Below, piece by piece: positions 17,336 through 25,436 of a stretch of DNA of 64,000 nt. The translations under genes were made by a program, and so were the position numbers. Each line of letters opens with the position of its first letter. Position 1 is the first letter of the stretch. Source of the stretch: JAWXUU01 sp044426085 (lineage in GTDB: Bacteria; Bacillota; Clostridia; Christensenellales; CAMQZB01); assembly GCA_044426085.1 (NCBI GenBank), contig JAWXUU010000001.1:1-64000 (forward strand). The letters are read 5' to 3'. Under the pieces are notes generated by a model. That model searched no databases. It saw nothing but the letters and a program-made list of their open reading frames with translations, and had not been told where the DNA came from.

Positions 17336-19046
17336 TGAAATCCCCGCGCCTTTCCATAACCGCCCTACAAAACAAAGAAAGCTCGAAATTTAATACATCA
17401 TCTACATTACATTTTATCACACGCCCTTCATTGCAAACCACATCTAGCTCATTCAATACCTTACAAAAAAATAAGTATACGTATCCAGTCATACTATACG
17501 CATCTTCATTAATATAAATTTGATTCAAATATATAAGATCAAGCTCAAGTCCAATTTCCTCTAAAATTTCTCGTTTAGCTGCACTTATTGGAGTTTCTCC
17601 CTGGAACATTGCTCCCCCCCAAAAGGATACTTTACCGCTATTCTTTATATCTTTTAAATCTCTTTGTTGCAAAATAAGCCGATTAAGACTATCCACTAAA
17701 ATTACAGCAACACTTTCATGAATATTTTGTTTTTTTTCCTTTATTACGGCACCTAGTTTTGTCAAATTAAATATAATATTTGAATAGCCACGATGGAGTT
17801 GCTCAGCATGACATATCACGCATGAACTCTTAGTAATAGCAATGGCAATAAGTTCAGCAAATGCACACCGCAAATCAGTAGCAACTATTTCGACCATCCC
17901 AACAGACGCAATATACTCATCGCAATATTCTACAGAATATATACCATTATTCTCAATAAAATACCATCCTAATTTCGATAATTGATTTAGATATTCAACT
18001 CTACCAATAAATTTCCTATCAATAACTGTAACTTTATTACAATACTTTGAGGCCCAAACTACCAATATAGGTTGCAAATCGGAACTAATATTAGGATAAA
18101 ACGAAGCCTCAATAGCACACTCATCCTTCCTAACAACACTACAGTTGCCATCACTTTTAATCCAAACTGCGTTTTTAAGCCACTTGATTCTCCCATTGCT
18201 AAGTGTTTCAATAAATTGCATTGACTTAATATATGGAATATCTGCGATAATTTCGCCATTCACACCAAGCGCATCCATCAGACATGCATACCCCAAAACT
18301 TCATCTATATCACTAGGAATTCTATATTCAATAATAGATAAATTATCAACCTTTTTACCATCTTTAACCGTAATACTATTATCGTTAATTTTACAAATAT
18401 ATTTTTCTTTAATCGTATTTATAAATTCAATCAAATATTGAACTTCTGGTCTTACCGAGATATTATTAATCATTCCTATTTTACCTTCATACATACAAAA
18501 AATACCTGCGACTGTCCCCATCGTAGTATCAAAGTCAAAACTAAATTCCTCAATAAAAGTTGTATCCGCCAAAAATGAAATTTCTATAAAATCATCTATT
18601 TTAACAGATCCCCCCATCTTTTTCCATAGTTCTACATGTTGATCAATTTGCCTATTCCCAATTTTACAACCACCCAATAAATTTGGCACCTTAACATATC
18701 CAAACCTTAATAAATGCAATGTGACGGCAAGTAATGCACTTCTACAATTCACTACAAATGGCGTACTAATCATATTTTTTTTAATCCCTTCATTGATAGT
18801 GATCATCTTCTCCATCTTGTTATATTCAATTTTAGCCCCTGCCAAAACGGCATAATCAAGTAAAAATATCACGTCACTTATTTCTGGAACATTGTTTATT
18901 ATCACCTTTTTATTTAAAAATATTGATAATAAAAACGTGTATATAAAACTGTGCTTACTCCCACTCGCACTTAAACTAACAAATGTATTTTTCTTTAGAA
19001 AACATATTTCAATATCCTTCTTGTTTGGTGCAAATGCCATTTGCAT
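17316..19046 (-). CDS. MurA-like enolpyruvyl transferase fused to Nudix hydrolase
   Basis: 576 residues. Residues 1-440 follow the MurA/EPSP-synthase fold. SGSKHS sits where MurA has SGAKN (the substrate-binding Asn appears to be His), and LGGCKIGNRQIDQH carries the PEP-reactive Cys (Cys115 of E. coli). DLRCAFAELIA and LHRGYSNIIFNLTKLGA form the C-terminal signature. About residues 443-576 form a Nudix domain with a perfect box, G-x5-E-x7-REILEEIGL. MurA moves enolpyruvate from PEP to UDP-GlcNAc; Nudix enzymes cleave nucleoside diphosphate linkages. Fusion of the two is unusual and suggests release of a phosphorylated sugar or control of a nucleotide substrate. The start at 19046 is favoured by GGGGG nine bases upstream. 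It is the first gene of the operon. Confidence 0.8.
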   Translation of the reverse strand: MQMAFAPNKKDIEICFLKKNTFVSLSASGSKHSFIYTFLLSIFLNKKVIINNVPEISDVIFLLDYAVLAGAKIEYNKMEKMITINEGIKKNMISTPFVVNCRSALLAVTLHLLRFGYVKVPNLLGGCKIGNRQIDQHVELWKKMGGSVKIDDFIEISFLADTTFIEEFSFDFDTTMGTVAGIFCMYEGKIGMINNISVRPEVQYLIEFINTIKEKYICKINDNSITVKDGKKVDNLSIIEYRIPSDIDEVLGYACLMDALGVNGEIIADIPYIKSMQFIETLSNGRIKWLKNAVWIKSDGNCSVVRKDECAIEASFYPNISSDLQPILVVWASKYCNKVTVIDRKFIGRVEYLNQLSKLGWYFIENNGIYSVEYCDEYIASVGMVEIVATDLRCAFAELIAIAITKSSCVICHAEQLHRGYSNIIFNLTKLGAVIKEKKQNIHESVAVILVDSLNRLILQQRDLKDIKNSGKVSFWGGAMFQGETPISAAKREILEEIGLELDLIYLNQIYINEDAYSMTGYVYLFFCKVLNELDVVCNEGRVIKCNVDDVLNFELSLFCRAVMERRGDFNELEKL

Positions 19047-19123
19047 TTTAATATACCCCCTTTATTAAAATACTATTTGTACACTAATAAAATATTACTT
19101 TATAAAAGTTTTTAATTATTTTA

Positions 19124-19152
19124 ATTATACCTAATACTGCACATTTTGTCAA
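19124..19152 (-). promoter_or_regulatory. Consensus sigma-A promoter of the PheRS/Mur-like operon
   Basis: On the minus strand TTGACA (19147-19152), 17 bases, TATAAT (19124-19129): both hexamers are perfect consensus. The predicted start near 19117 leaves a leader of about 70 bases before the MurA-Nudix start codon. A perfect promoter suggests strong or repressor-controlled expression. Confidence 0.8.
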
Positions 19153-19184
19153 CTTTCACTGGACACAATTTCTAAAATGCAAAC

Positions 19185-19209
19185 AACTAAAACTTGAATC
19201 GTTTTAGTT
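19185..19209. terminator. 9-bp hairpin between the FtsZ-like and MurA-Nudix operons
   Basis: Arms aactaaaac (19185-19193) and gttttagtt (19201-19209) with a 7-base loop. A T run follows on the plus strand (19211-19215) and a poorer one on the minus strand. It lies between the stop of the FtsZ-like gene at 19277 and the promoter at 19152, so it may end the upstream transcript. Confidence 0.4.
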
Positions 19210-19276
19210 ATTTTTAAAATTTCTAAATCCCGTATTGGACTAACTTTAGATTTATCAACAACCATATAAGCTGTGC

Positions 19277-20341
19277 CTAGACTGCGCCGCTTTTTTCGCA
19301 ATCCTCTTTATAAAGCAACAATTTACCTGTATTCCAATCTACATACCCTTTTCTATACATTGTATCATATAGGCGCATAGCTCGCACTGCTCCTATTTGA
19401 AATTCTTCTGCTATGCTTGAGATACTGATGGATTGACATTCTAGTGCGTACATCAATACTTTTGCTAGCATCACATCGTCTTCTTCTGTTGTTTTTTCAT
19501 TTTTAATAAATGTTTTTAGCGATTGTGCATCACTATATTTCATGCCTAGAATCATAAAAAATAAGATTTCAGCTGACCCTGCTAAGCTTTCATCAAGAAC
19601 CGAACTGAAATTTATTGGAATATGCTTTGGAACTTCATCTCTTATTATATCCGCTGCTTCACTGATATCAGACAAAATACATTCATCAATGCATGTACTA
19701 AATCCAATCATGCACTTTTCTGCACAAATAAAATGATTATGCAAAATTTCATCTTTTGCAATTTTGTCTGCGGCCGCACTCATTGAGAATTCGCCATCAC
19801 AAACTTTTACTGACTTAGCAAAAACATGTTTGCCTTTAGTTATTTCAGCAATTTCTTCAAGACCAATATCGATTATTCCAATACCTCTGCTCATTTTGTC
19901 AATGATATACATGTAGTCTACCATCATATCGAAAACAGCATTATTTCCCTGTTCTTCAGTTTTTAAATTTTCATTTCCTGCCATCATCTCGGACACAGAA
20001 AATTTAGTGCATATTGATTCTTGCTTTTCTATAACGCTGAGCCATGCATCATTGTTTTCCAATAAATCAGCGGCTAAAATTAAAGTTTTAAACTCGGAAT
20101 CCCTAGCTGATTTTTCCAGAAATTCATATACCTTTTGCGAAGCCCAATCGCCGAACTGGCAAACTATGAAATTTATATCTTCACAATCAAAGCCTTGCAA
20201 TTTTTCACAGATTGAAGCTTCCTCTTTAACATCATTGTTATCAACATGCACACAAAGTGAATTTGCAATATATTCCTTATCGCTAGATTTTATTTTTTCA
20301 AATATAGTTTTACCAATATTGCCGGTGCAAATTATATTCAT
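19277..20341 (-). CDS. FtsZ-like protein with FtsK-gamma winged-helix tail
   Basis: 354 residues, AGGGGG before ATG 20341. The middle and C-terminal FtsZ order is visible: a short Gly loop at the start (IICTGNIGKT), the strand INFIVCQFG, GIGIIDIGLEEI (compare PGLINLDFADV), HVFAKSVKVCDGEFS, CMIGFSTC, and ISEAADIIRDEV (compare VNEAAEIV). The GGGTGTG tubulin signature is not present, so GTP hydrolysis is unlikely. About residues 285-345 form a winged helix like FtsK gamma (FQIGAVRAMRLYDTMYRKGYV). It is the clear paralogue of the gene at 24357. Suggested role: DNA-associated tubulin-fold adaptor on the element. Confidence 0.6.
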   Translation of the reverse strand: MNIICTGNIGKTIFEKIKSSDKEYIANSLCVHVDNNDVKEEASICEKLQGFDCEDINFIVCQFGDWASQKVYEFLEKSARDSEFKTLILAADLLENNDAWLSVIEKQESICTKFSVSEMMAGNENLKTEEQGNNAVFDMMVDYMYIIDKMSRGIGIIDIGLEEIAEITKGKHVFAKSVKVCDGEFSMSAAADKIAKDEILHNHFICAEKCMIGFSTCIDECILSDISEAADIIRDEVPKHIPINFSSVLDESLAGSAEILFFMILGMKYSDAQSLKTFIKNEKTTEEDDVMLAKVLMYALECQSISISSIAEEFQIGAVRAMRLYDTMYRKGYVDWNTGKLLLYKEDCEKSGAV

Positions 20342-20354
20342 TTTTATCCCCCTT

Positions 20355-20410
20355 ATATTTTAAATTAATCTTCGCTTTCAGTCTTGAAATACTCCATTGC
20401 TTTTACCAAA
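20355..20410 (-). pseudogene. Duplicated 3' remnant of the 203-residue gene
   Basis: These 56 bases match 22874-22929 at 54 positions. Read on the minus strand they still encode LVKAMEYFKTESED and the stop, the exact C-terminus of the intact gene at 22884-23495; the sequence upstream of it is not related. It is a scar of a duplication or recombination that placed the Sel1/FtsK-like pair between two copies of this gene end. Confidence 0.8.
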
Positions 20411-20465
20411 TTCCTTCCGACCTTTATATTTCTTCTTCTATTTTAAAACATGATCTATATACTTT

Positions 20466-21227
20466 CTAACTTTCATCATCCATAATATCCCAAAAAGAAC
20501 CTATTGGAACGCTTTCTAGCTGTTCGTAGCGTTCTGCAGCGGCTTTACTTCCTTGCTTTGCAGCCATAGCAAAGTAAAGCTTTGCTTTTTCAATATCCTT
20601 TTCCTCACTGTATTCACTGCTATAGTGCAAGCCTAGAAAAAATTGAGCTCGTTCATCTCCATTGTCAGCTGCACGCGTATACCAATATATTGATTTAGCC
20701 ACGTCTTTTTCCGTAATCGTACCAAATCTATAGATGCTTCCAAGCCTACTTTGCGATCTTGTATCATTAAGCTCGGCTCCTTTCTTATAATGCTCTATCG
20801 CCTTTTCATTGTTGATATCACGTCCATATCCAGATATATATGCCAAACCTAGCAATCTATAAGCGATCGGAAAATTTTGACTAGCCAATTCTTCCAACAA
20901 CTTTATTTGTTTTTCATGATTTACTTCTGTGCCAATGCCTTCTCCGTAACAATGCGCCAACAAACATTTTCCTTCTTGACTGCCTTGGTCTGCACATATT
21001 TGAGCAAAATGAAATGCTAACTTATTGTTACGATTACTATCCCCCACATTCCTATATAAAAAACATAGTGCAAGACCATAACACCCTCTCAAATCACCAA
21101 GCCGCCAAACGCGAGAATATAGTTTCAATGCAAAATCAATCTCCGAGTTTTTGTATCGAAACTCCGCCTCCTGAAATATTTCTTCCACATCAGCTATTTT
21201 TAAAATATATTGATTTAACTCTTTCAA
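20466..21227 (-). CDS. Sel1-repeat protein
   Basis: 253 residues made mostly of Sel1-type helical repeats of about 36 residues: AHCYGEGIGT ... LGLAYISGYGRD ... LGSIYRFGTI ... LGLHYSSEYSE, each followed by an A-rich helix (KAIEHYKKGAE, KSIYWYTRAAD, KAKLYFAMAAK). There is no signal peptide, so it is probably cytoplasmic. Such repeats form protein-binding solenoids. The start codon overlaps the FtsK-like stop (ATGA), showing translational coupling, so it probably works with that protein as a scaffold. Confidence 0.8.
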   Translation of the reverse strand: MKELNQYILKIADVEEIFQEAEFRYKNSEIDFALKLYSRVWRLGDLRGCYGLALCFLYRNVGDSNRNNKLAFHFAQICADQGSQEGKCLLAHCYGEGIGTEVNHEKQIKLLEELASQNFPIAYRLLGLAYISGYGRDINNEKAIEHYKKGAELNDTRSQSRLGSIYRFGTITEKDVAKSIYWYTRAADNGDERAQFFLGLHYSSEYSEEKDIEKAKLYFAMAAKQGSKAAAERYEQLESVPIGSFWDIMDDES

Positions 21228-22834
21228 TGTTTATCTCCTTGTAAATACAGGTCTTCGCCGAATTCTTTCTCGAACTGAGCTATATCAATATATATTTCAC
21301 GATGACCATTTACAACTTCAGATGCAACATACCCTTTTTCTATCATAGTATCAAGAAGTTTTCTAGCCCTGTAAATTGAAAGATTCCAATCACGGATTAA
21401 AATACCATGATTAATAGATTTTCTTATAATTGCATACCTGATAGCATCTTTCAATCTAGGGTCATCACCCACAAACGATTCATCACTTTCATTTCTGAGT
21501 TCACCACATTTACGAACATTTTCGAATGTACTATTTCTCTTTAGTACATCTTGCATGACTTTTTCAATCTCTTCTTGGGTAACTTTGCAACCTTGCGCTC
21601 TCTCGTAATCATCCGCATCTAGTTGATATATCAACATATCACCATCACCCAATAAATTTTCGCCACCATATACACCAAATGCTATCTTTGATTCTTCCTT
21701 AGAATTCTGCTTGAATGTTATGCGCGATCCATAGAGTGTTTTAATCGTTCCAGTGAAAATATCTCTAGTGGATTTTGATGATCCAATAACCACATGTATA
21801 CCAATAGTTCTAACTTTTTGAGCAATCATAACCAAGTGTTTTTCGAAACTCCTCTTTTCTTGCTCAATAAATGGAGCTATTTCAGGAATAACGACAACTA
21901 TTCTTTGCATTATCATGCAATTTTCAGCCTTAGCATAAGCATTATATTGTTCAATATTTCTGCTTCTAGCGATACTAAACAACGCATACCTATCTTCCAT
22001 TTCTTGCACTAACCACAACAATATCTTTTCAGCTTCTTCGATATCTGTACAAACACCATTACCACAAAGATGTGGAATACCTTCAAACTTTGAAAGATTA
22101 TTATCATCCAAATCTATCAATATAATTTTCACATGGTTTGGATCTGAACTAAACATCAAGCTCATCATCATCGAATTTATAAAATTGTCTTTATCTTGTC
22201 TGTTTCCAGATATCAAAAGATTTGGATCATTTTTAAGATTTAAAACAAGATTTTCGCCCTCAACAGTTTTACCAATTGCCAATGAGCAGTTACTTTCTGT
22301 TAGTTCATGATTGTTTTTAATCTTCTGAAATTTCTCATCCAGCAACACTTCTAGTAGGCACACTTCTTTGTTTTTCGTGTTTGGCAATTCAATTACAATG
22401 CTCCTGTCACTATATTCACCTGCATCGATCATGACTTTATTTACACCTAGCCCTAATGCTATGGCAATTTTATTTTTGTGTTCTTGCAATATTTTTACAA
22501 ATTCCAATTGCTTTCTTTTTTGTTCAAATTCAGAAATTAGTTTCACTTGTGCATTATCGCCAATGCCTGATTCTTCTTCAAGTAGTGAAATTTCAAATCT
22601 AACAACTGCATTACCACACACAATGTTAGAAACATACATTGGTATATCCAAATCTTGCAGCCAAGCATTGATTTTTTTCTTATTAGTTGCATTAACTGAT
22701 TTATCAACAAGATTTTTATCACGAACTTTGCGCAATAGCTTATCCCATTTTGGCGGCACATATGTCACAGCTTGTCCAGATAAATTTGTTTTTTGATCTT
22801 CGCTTTTGCTATAAAGTTCCATTGTTTTATTCAT
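21224..22834 (-). CDS. FtsK/SpoIIIE-like pseudo-ATPase with gamma domain
   Basis: 536 residues. It contains the FtsK beta and gamma layout: LAIGKTVEGENLVLNL, PNLLISGNRQDKDNF (Walker A position), VKIILIDLDDNNLSKFEGIPHL, RIVVVIPEIAPF (Walker B position), and GIHVVIGSSKSTRDIFTG. Next come LLGDGDMLIYQ and a gamma winged helix (DPRLKDAIRYA ... LSIYRARKLLDTMIEKGYV). In active FtsK the P-loop is GTTGSGKS and Walker B is VVVIDELADL; both are lost here, so ATP-driven translocation is not expected, while the DNA-reading gamma domain is preserved. It has no transmembrane part. It lies beside two FtsZ-like/gamma fusion genes and a coupled Sel1 gene. Confidence 0.75.
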   Translation of the reverse strand: MNKTMELYSKSEDQKTNLSGQAVTYVPPKWDKLLRKVRDKNLVDKSVNATNKKKINAWLQDLDIPMYVSNIVCGNAVVRFEISLLEEESGIGDNAQVKLISEFEQKRKQLEFVKILQEHKNKIAIALGLGVNKVMIDAGEYSDRSIVIELPNTKNKEVCLLEVLLDEKFQKIKNNHELTESNCSLAIGKTVEGENLVLNLKNDPNLLISGNRQDKDNFINSMMMSLMFSSDPNHVKIILIDLDDNNLSKFEGIPHLCGNGVCTDIEEAEKILLWLVQEMEDRYALFSIARSRNIEQYNAYAKAENCMIMQRIVVVIPEIAPFIEQEKRSFEKHLVMIAQKVRTIGIHVVIGSSKSTRDIFTGTIKTLYGSRITFKQNSKEESKIAFGVYGGENLLGDGDMLIYQLDADDYERAQGCKVTQEEIEKVMQDVLKRNSTFENVRKCGELRNESDESFVGDDPRLKDAIRYAIIRKSINHGILIRDWNLSIYRARKLLDTMIEKGYVASEVVNGHREIYIDIAQFEKEFGEDLYLQGDKH

Positions 22835-22873
22835 TTTTTACTTACCCCTTTACTTGTAATTTTTATTCCCCAT

Positions 22874-22929
22874 ATATTTTAAATTAATCTTCGCTTTCAG
22901 TTTTGAAATACTCCATTGCTTTCACCAAA
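22874..22929 (-). repeat. Intact copy of the 56-bp duplicated gene end
   Basis: Partner of 20355-20410 (54 of 56 bases identical). It covers the last codons and the stop of the 203-residue gene and a few bases downstream. Confidence 0.8.
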
Positions 22930-23495
22930 AGCTCTGTCGATTTTTGCATATCTTCATGTGCGCAAATAAGTTTATCCATTTCTGCTGCATCATATATTTT
23001 ATATGGTTTATCACTGTTTTCAACTGTAACAGGACAAATAAATCTGTCCTTTATTTGCGATTCTGCAGTGAAATCGGTTGTGCTTGCCTCCATATTTATA
23101 AAATCTTCAAGACTAAAATCTAGTCTTTTTTCAAAATCCGATTCTTTATAAATTTTAATAAAACTTATAATACCTTTTACCATTAAGCTGAAATCTACTT
23201 CATTTTCAGCTTGAAAACAGTTTATAAATGCTTCAGGAATGATAAAAAATCTATTTTTCATTGCCACTTTACCAAAGCTGACAACATCGTATCCGTCGTT
23301 TGAAAATGCTGTAGTAAATTTTGCTTTTTCACTATCAGTCATTGCGTTTCTTATCACAAGTTTAGGCAATTTTGCACCATCTTTGCCTTTTTCTATCATC
23401 AAGCACCATTCCATGTCGCCACTTACAGCAAGATTTCTTGGCATGACAGCTTTTCCTTTTTTAGGATATATTACATACGTTCCACAATAAAACAT
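22884..23495 (-). CDS. Hypothetical protein of the FtsZ/FtsK-like module
   Basis: 203 residues, GGAGG before ATG 23495. Soluble, mixed alpha/beta, no known motif recognised; the C-terminal 50 residues are helical (MDKLICAHEDMQKSTELLVKAMEYF). A remnant of its 3' end recurs at 20355, so a second copy or a recombination event existed. It lies between the metallophosphoesterase and the FtsK-like gene in the same direction. Function unknown. Confidence 0.6.
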   Translation of the reverse strand: MFYCGTYVIYPKKGKAVMPRNLAVSGDMEWCLMIEKGKDGAKLPKLVIRNAMTDSEKAKFTTAFSNDGYDVVSFGKVAMKNRFFIIPEAFINCFQAENEVDFSLMVKGIISFIKIYKESDFEKRLDFSLEDFINMEASTTDFTAESQIKDRFICPVTVENSDKPYKIYDAAEMDKLICAHEDMQKSTELLVKAMEYFKTESED

Positions 23496-23555
23496 GATTT
23501 TTCCTCCAATGTTTATATATTATTTAATATTGACATTTTTTATCGTGTATCATCA

Positions 23556-24266
23556 TTATATCATAACAATATCATGATACAAAATCGATTTTCTGTGATT
23601 AATTTGTGCATCAGCGTGGTAGTGACCACACCACCAGTGAGTATACTCCACGTTTTCTTCAAACATATTAAGCCTTATATTCGTTTCCATCGCATTCCTA
23701 TGCGCACCCACGACTGTGCCAAACTTTGTGCTACGTTCGTCCACTGTGTGGGTTATTATGTAGTCAACCTTGAAGTCGTGCAATGCAAGATTTTTATATG
23801 CCTCATCATATTCTGCTTGAATTGGAGTTTCTTGTTTCCACCAACTTTTGCCTTCCGTGCGCCACTCTTTATCCGTGCTTTCTGCACCACCGAAAGTGAA
23901 TATCTTTTTACCATATATTTCAAAAATTTGCCCACGCATAAGATGGATAATGCTGTCAGAAATTTTATGTGCATTACCACAATTCCACTGCTCGATTGGA
24001 TATTTATTCAACATATCAAAGTTCTCATGATTACCATCCACAAAAAGTGTTGTGAATGGCAGGTTATTATAAAGTTTTTTCATCTTTGCAAGTTCATGCT
24101 CGCTCCAAACAATGCCGCAATCGCCAGCTATTATAACAAAATCATCTTTTGTGAGTTCTAGCCCTTTACGCTGCCCAAACGCCCGCATTTTCATGAAATC
24201 ATTCGTTCCATGCGTGTCTCCAGTCACAAAAATCCTGCCTTGTTGTTCTGTTTTTATATTATTCAT
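23556..24266 (-). CDS. Calcineurin-like metallophosphoesterase
   Basis: About 236 residues from ATG 24266; a GTG three codons upstream is closer to the AAGG and less likely. The full metallophosphoesterase motif set is present: GDTHG, GDCG, GNHE, ITHT and GHYHAD, the metal-binding Asp, His and Asn residues. Members hydrolyse phosphomonoesters or diesters including nucleotides and nucleic-acid ends in a dimetal site. No signal peptide is present, so it is cytoplasmic. It lies between the two FtsZ-like genes. Substrate not predictable. Confidence 0.85.
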   Translation of the reverse strand: MNNIKTEQQGRIFVTGDTHGTNDFMKMRAFGQRKGLELTKDDFVIIAGDCGIVWSEHELAKMKKLYNNLPFTTLFVDGNHENFDMLNKYPIEQWNCGNAHKISDSIIHLMRGQIFEIYGKKIFTFGGAESTDKEWRTEGKSWWKQETPIQAEYDEAYKNLALHDFKVDYIITHTVDERSTKFGTVVGAHRNAMETNIRLNMFEENVEYTHWWCGHYHADAQINHRKSILYHDIVMI

Positions 24267-24356
24267 ACTAATCACTACCTTATACGTTACTCCTCGTCAA
24301 ACAAAATTTTGTGAGCTTCCAACTCTTTCACGGACATGGATTCAAGTTCTTCAAAG

Positions 24357-25415
24357 CTATGACCTGGATTTGAATCGTCCTGTTTTTTCATCTATGTACC
24401 CCATTTCTATCATCTTATCTAGTAGCCTGCCCGCCCTTGGGAAGCCCAATGAGAATTTTCTTTGAAGCATAGTTATAGTCAATTTATCGCAAGTTTTTGC
24501 ATACTCCACTGCTGCTTCAAAAAATTCATCTAGTTCGTGAATTTCTGGTATACCTGAAATCTCCACTTTTTTTGCTTGAATTTCTGTATGTCCAAATTCT
24601 TTTTCACCTAACCCCAAAATGATTGAAACAGTTATTCCACTAGCATATGTATCACAGCAAACTGTTCCAAACATTATATTTGAGTCTGAATGTACTTCAT
24701 TTCGTATTACATCTGCGACATTTGAAATCTCGCTTATATTTATATCATGATAGCTTGAACAAACAAGTATCACAGCACTCATACAACTTGAAATATTGTT
24801 TGCGATACATGGCTTTTTGATTGCTTCTAGTGTAGCGCTTGCAGCTTTATTATCTCCATCAACGCACGAGCCACTTGCCACCAATGTATAGCGATTTCCC
24901 ATTGTCATAATATCAATGTCTGCATAATCAAGGTTGATTATGCCAGGATTATTCGTTGCGCTTTCTATCGCACAAATATAATCAATAACCATATCATAAA
25001 TATCTGTGATAGCTTCTTTATCTTCAGTTATTTCATGACTTTCTGTCAGCAACATTTTTGCCGAAAATACCACAGCCTCCGCTTGATATGGCAATTTCTC
25101 CTTTTTTTCAATATTATTATCAACCCATGGTTCAATCACAAGAACCTTATTTTGCATATTTGTACCAACACCAAATTCCCCTATTGTATCGTGAACCACA
25201 ACGCTTGTTTCGCTGCTGTATTCGCAAATTGTATAGATTATGTCGCCACCCTTAATGAAGGATTCAATGCAACCTATATCACCTTTTTCTTCGATAAAAA
25301 GACAATCTTCTTCCGATATTGTTTCTAGTTTTTCGTATTTTATAGCTTTTTCAATAGCTGCTTTGCCAGCATAACCTACGCCAATTATTTTAATGTTTAT
25401 ATTTAAATTTTCCAT
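24357..25415 (-). CDS. FtsZ-like protein with FtsK-gamma winged-helix tail
   Basis: 352 residues. IKIIGVGYAGKAAIEKAI matches the FtsZ N-terminus (VIGVGGGGGNAVNRMI). NPGIINLDYADIDIMTMGN, VASGSCVDGDNKAASATLEAI, ISNVADVIRNEVHSDSN and IMFGTV match the FtsZ T7-loop and C-terminal region closely. At the tubulin signature (GGGTGTG) it has SSETSVVV, so GTP binding is probably lost. The C-terminus (about 285-350; LQRKFSLGFPRAGRLLDKMIEMGYI) is an FtsK-gamma-type winged helix. This combination is not an FtsZ architecture I know. It is separated by one metallophosphoesterase gene and one unknown gene from the FtsK-like pseudo-ATPase. Confidence 0.7.
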   Translation of the reverse strand: MENLNINIKIIGVGYAGKAAIEKAIKYEKLETISEEDCLFIEEKGDIGCIESFIKGGDIIYTICEYSSETSVVVHDTIGEFGVGTNMQNKVLVIEPWVDNNIEKKEKLPYQAEAVVFSAKMLLTESHEITEDKEAITDIYDMVIDYICAIESATNNPGIINLDYADIDIMTMGNRYTLVASGSCVDGDNKAASATLEAIKKPCIANNISSCMSAVILVCSSYHDINISEISNVADVIRNEVHSDSNIMFGTVCCDTYASGITVSIILGLGEKEFGHTEIQAKKVEISGIPEIHELDEFFEAAVEYAKTCDKLTITMLQRKFSLGFPRAGRLLDKMIEMGYIDEKTGRFKSRS

Positions 25416-25436
25416 AATATTCCCCTTATACCTATT

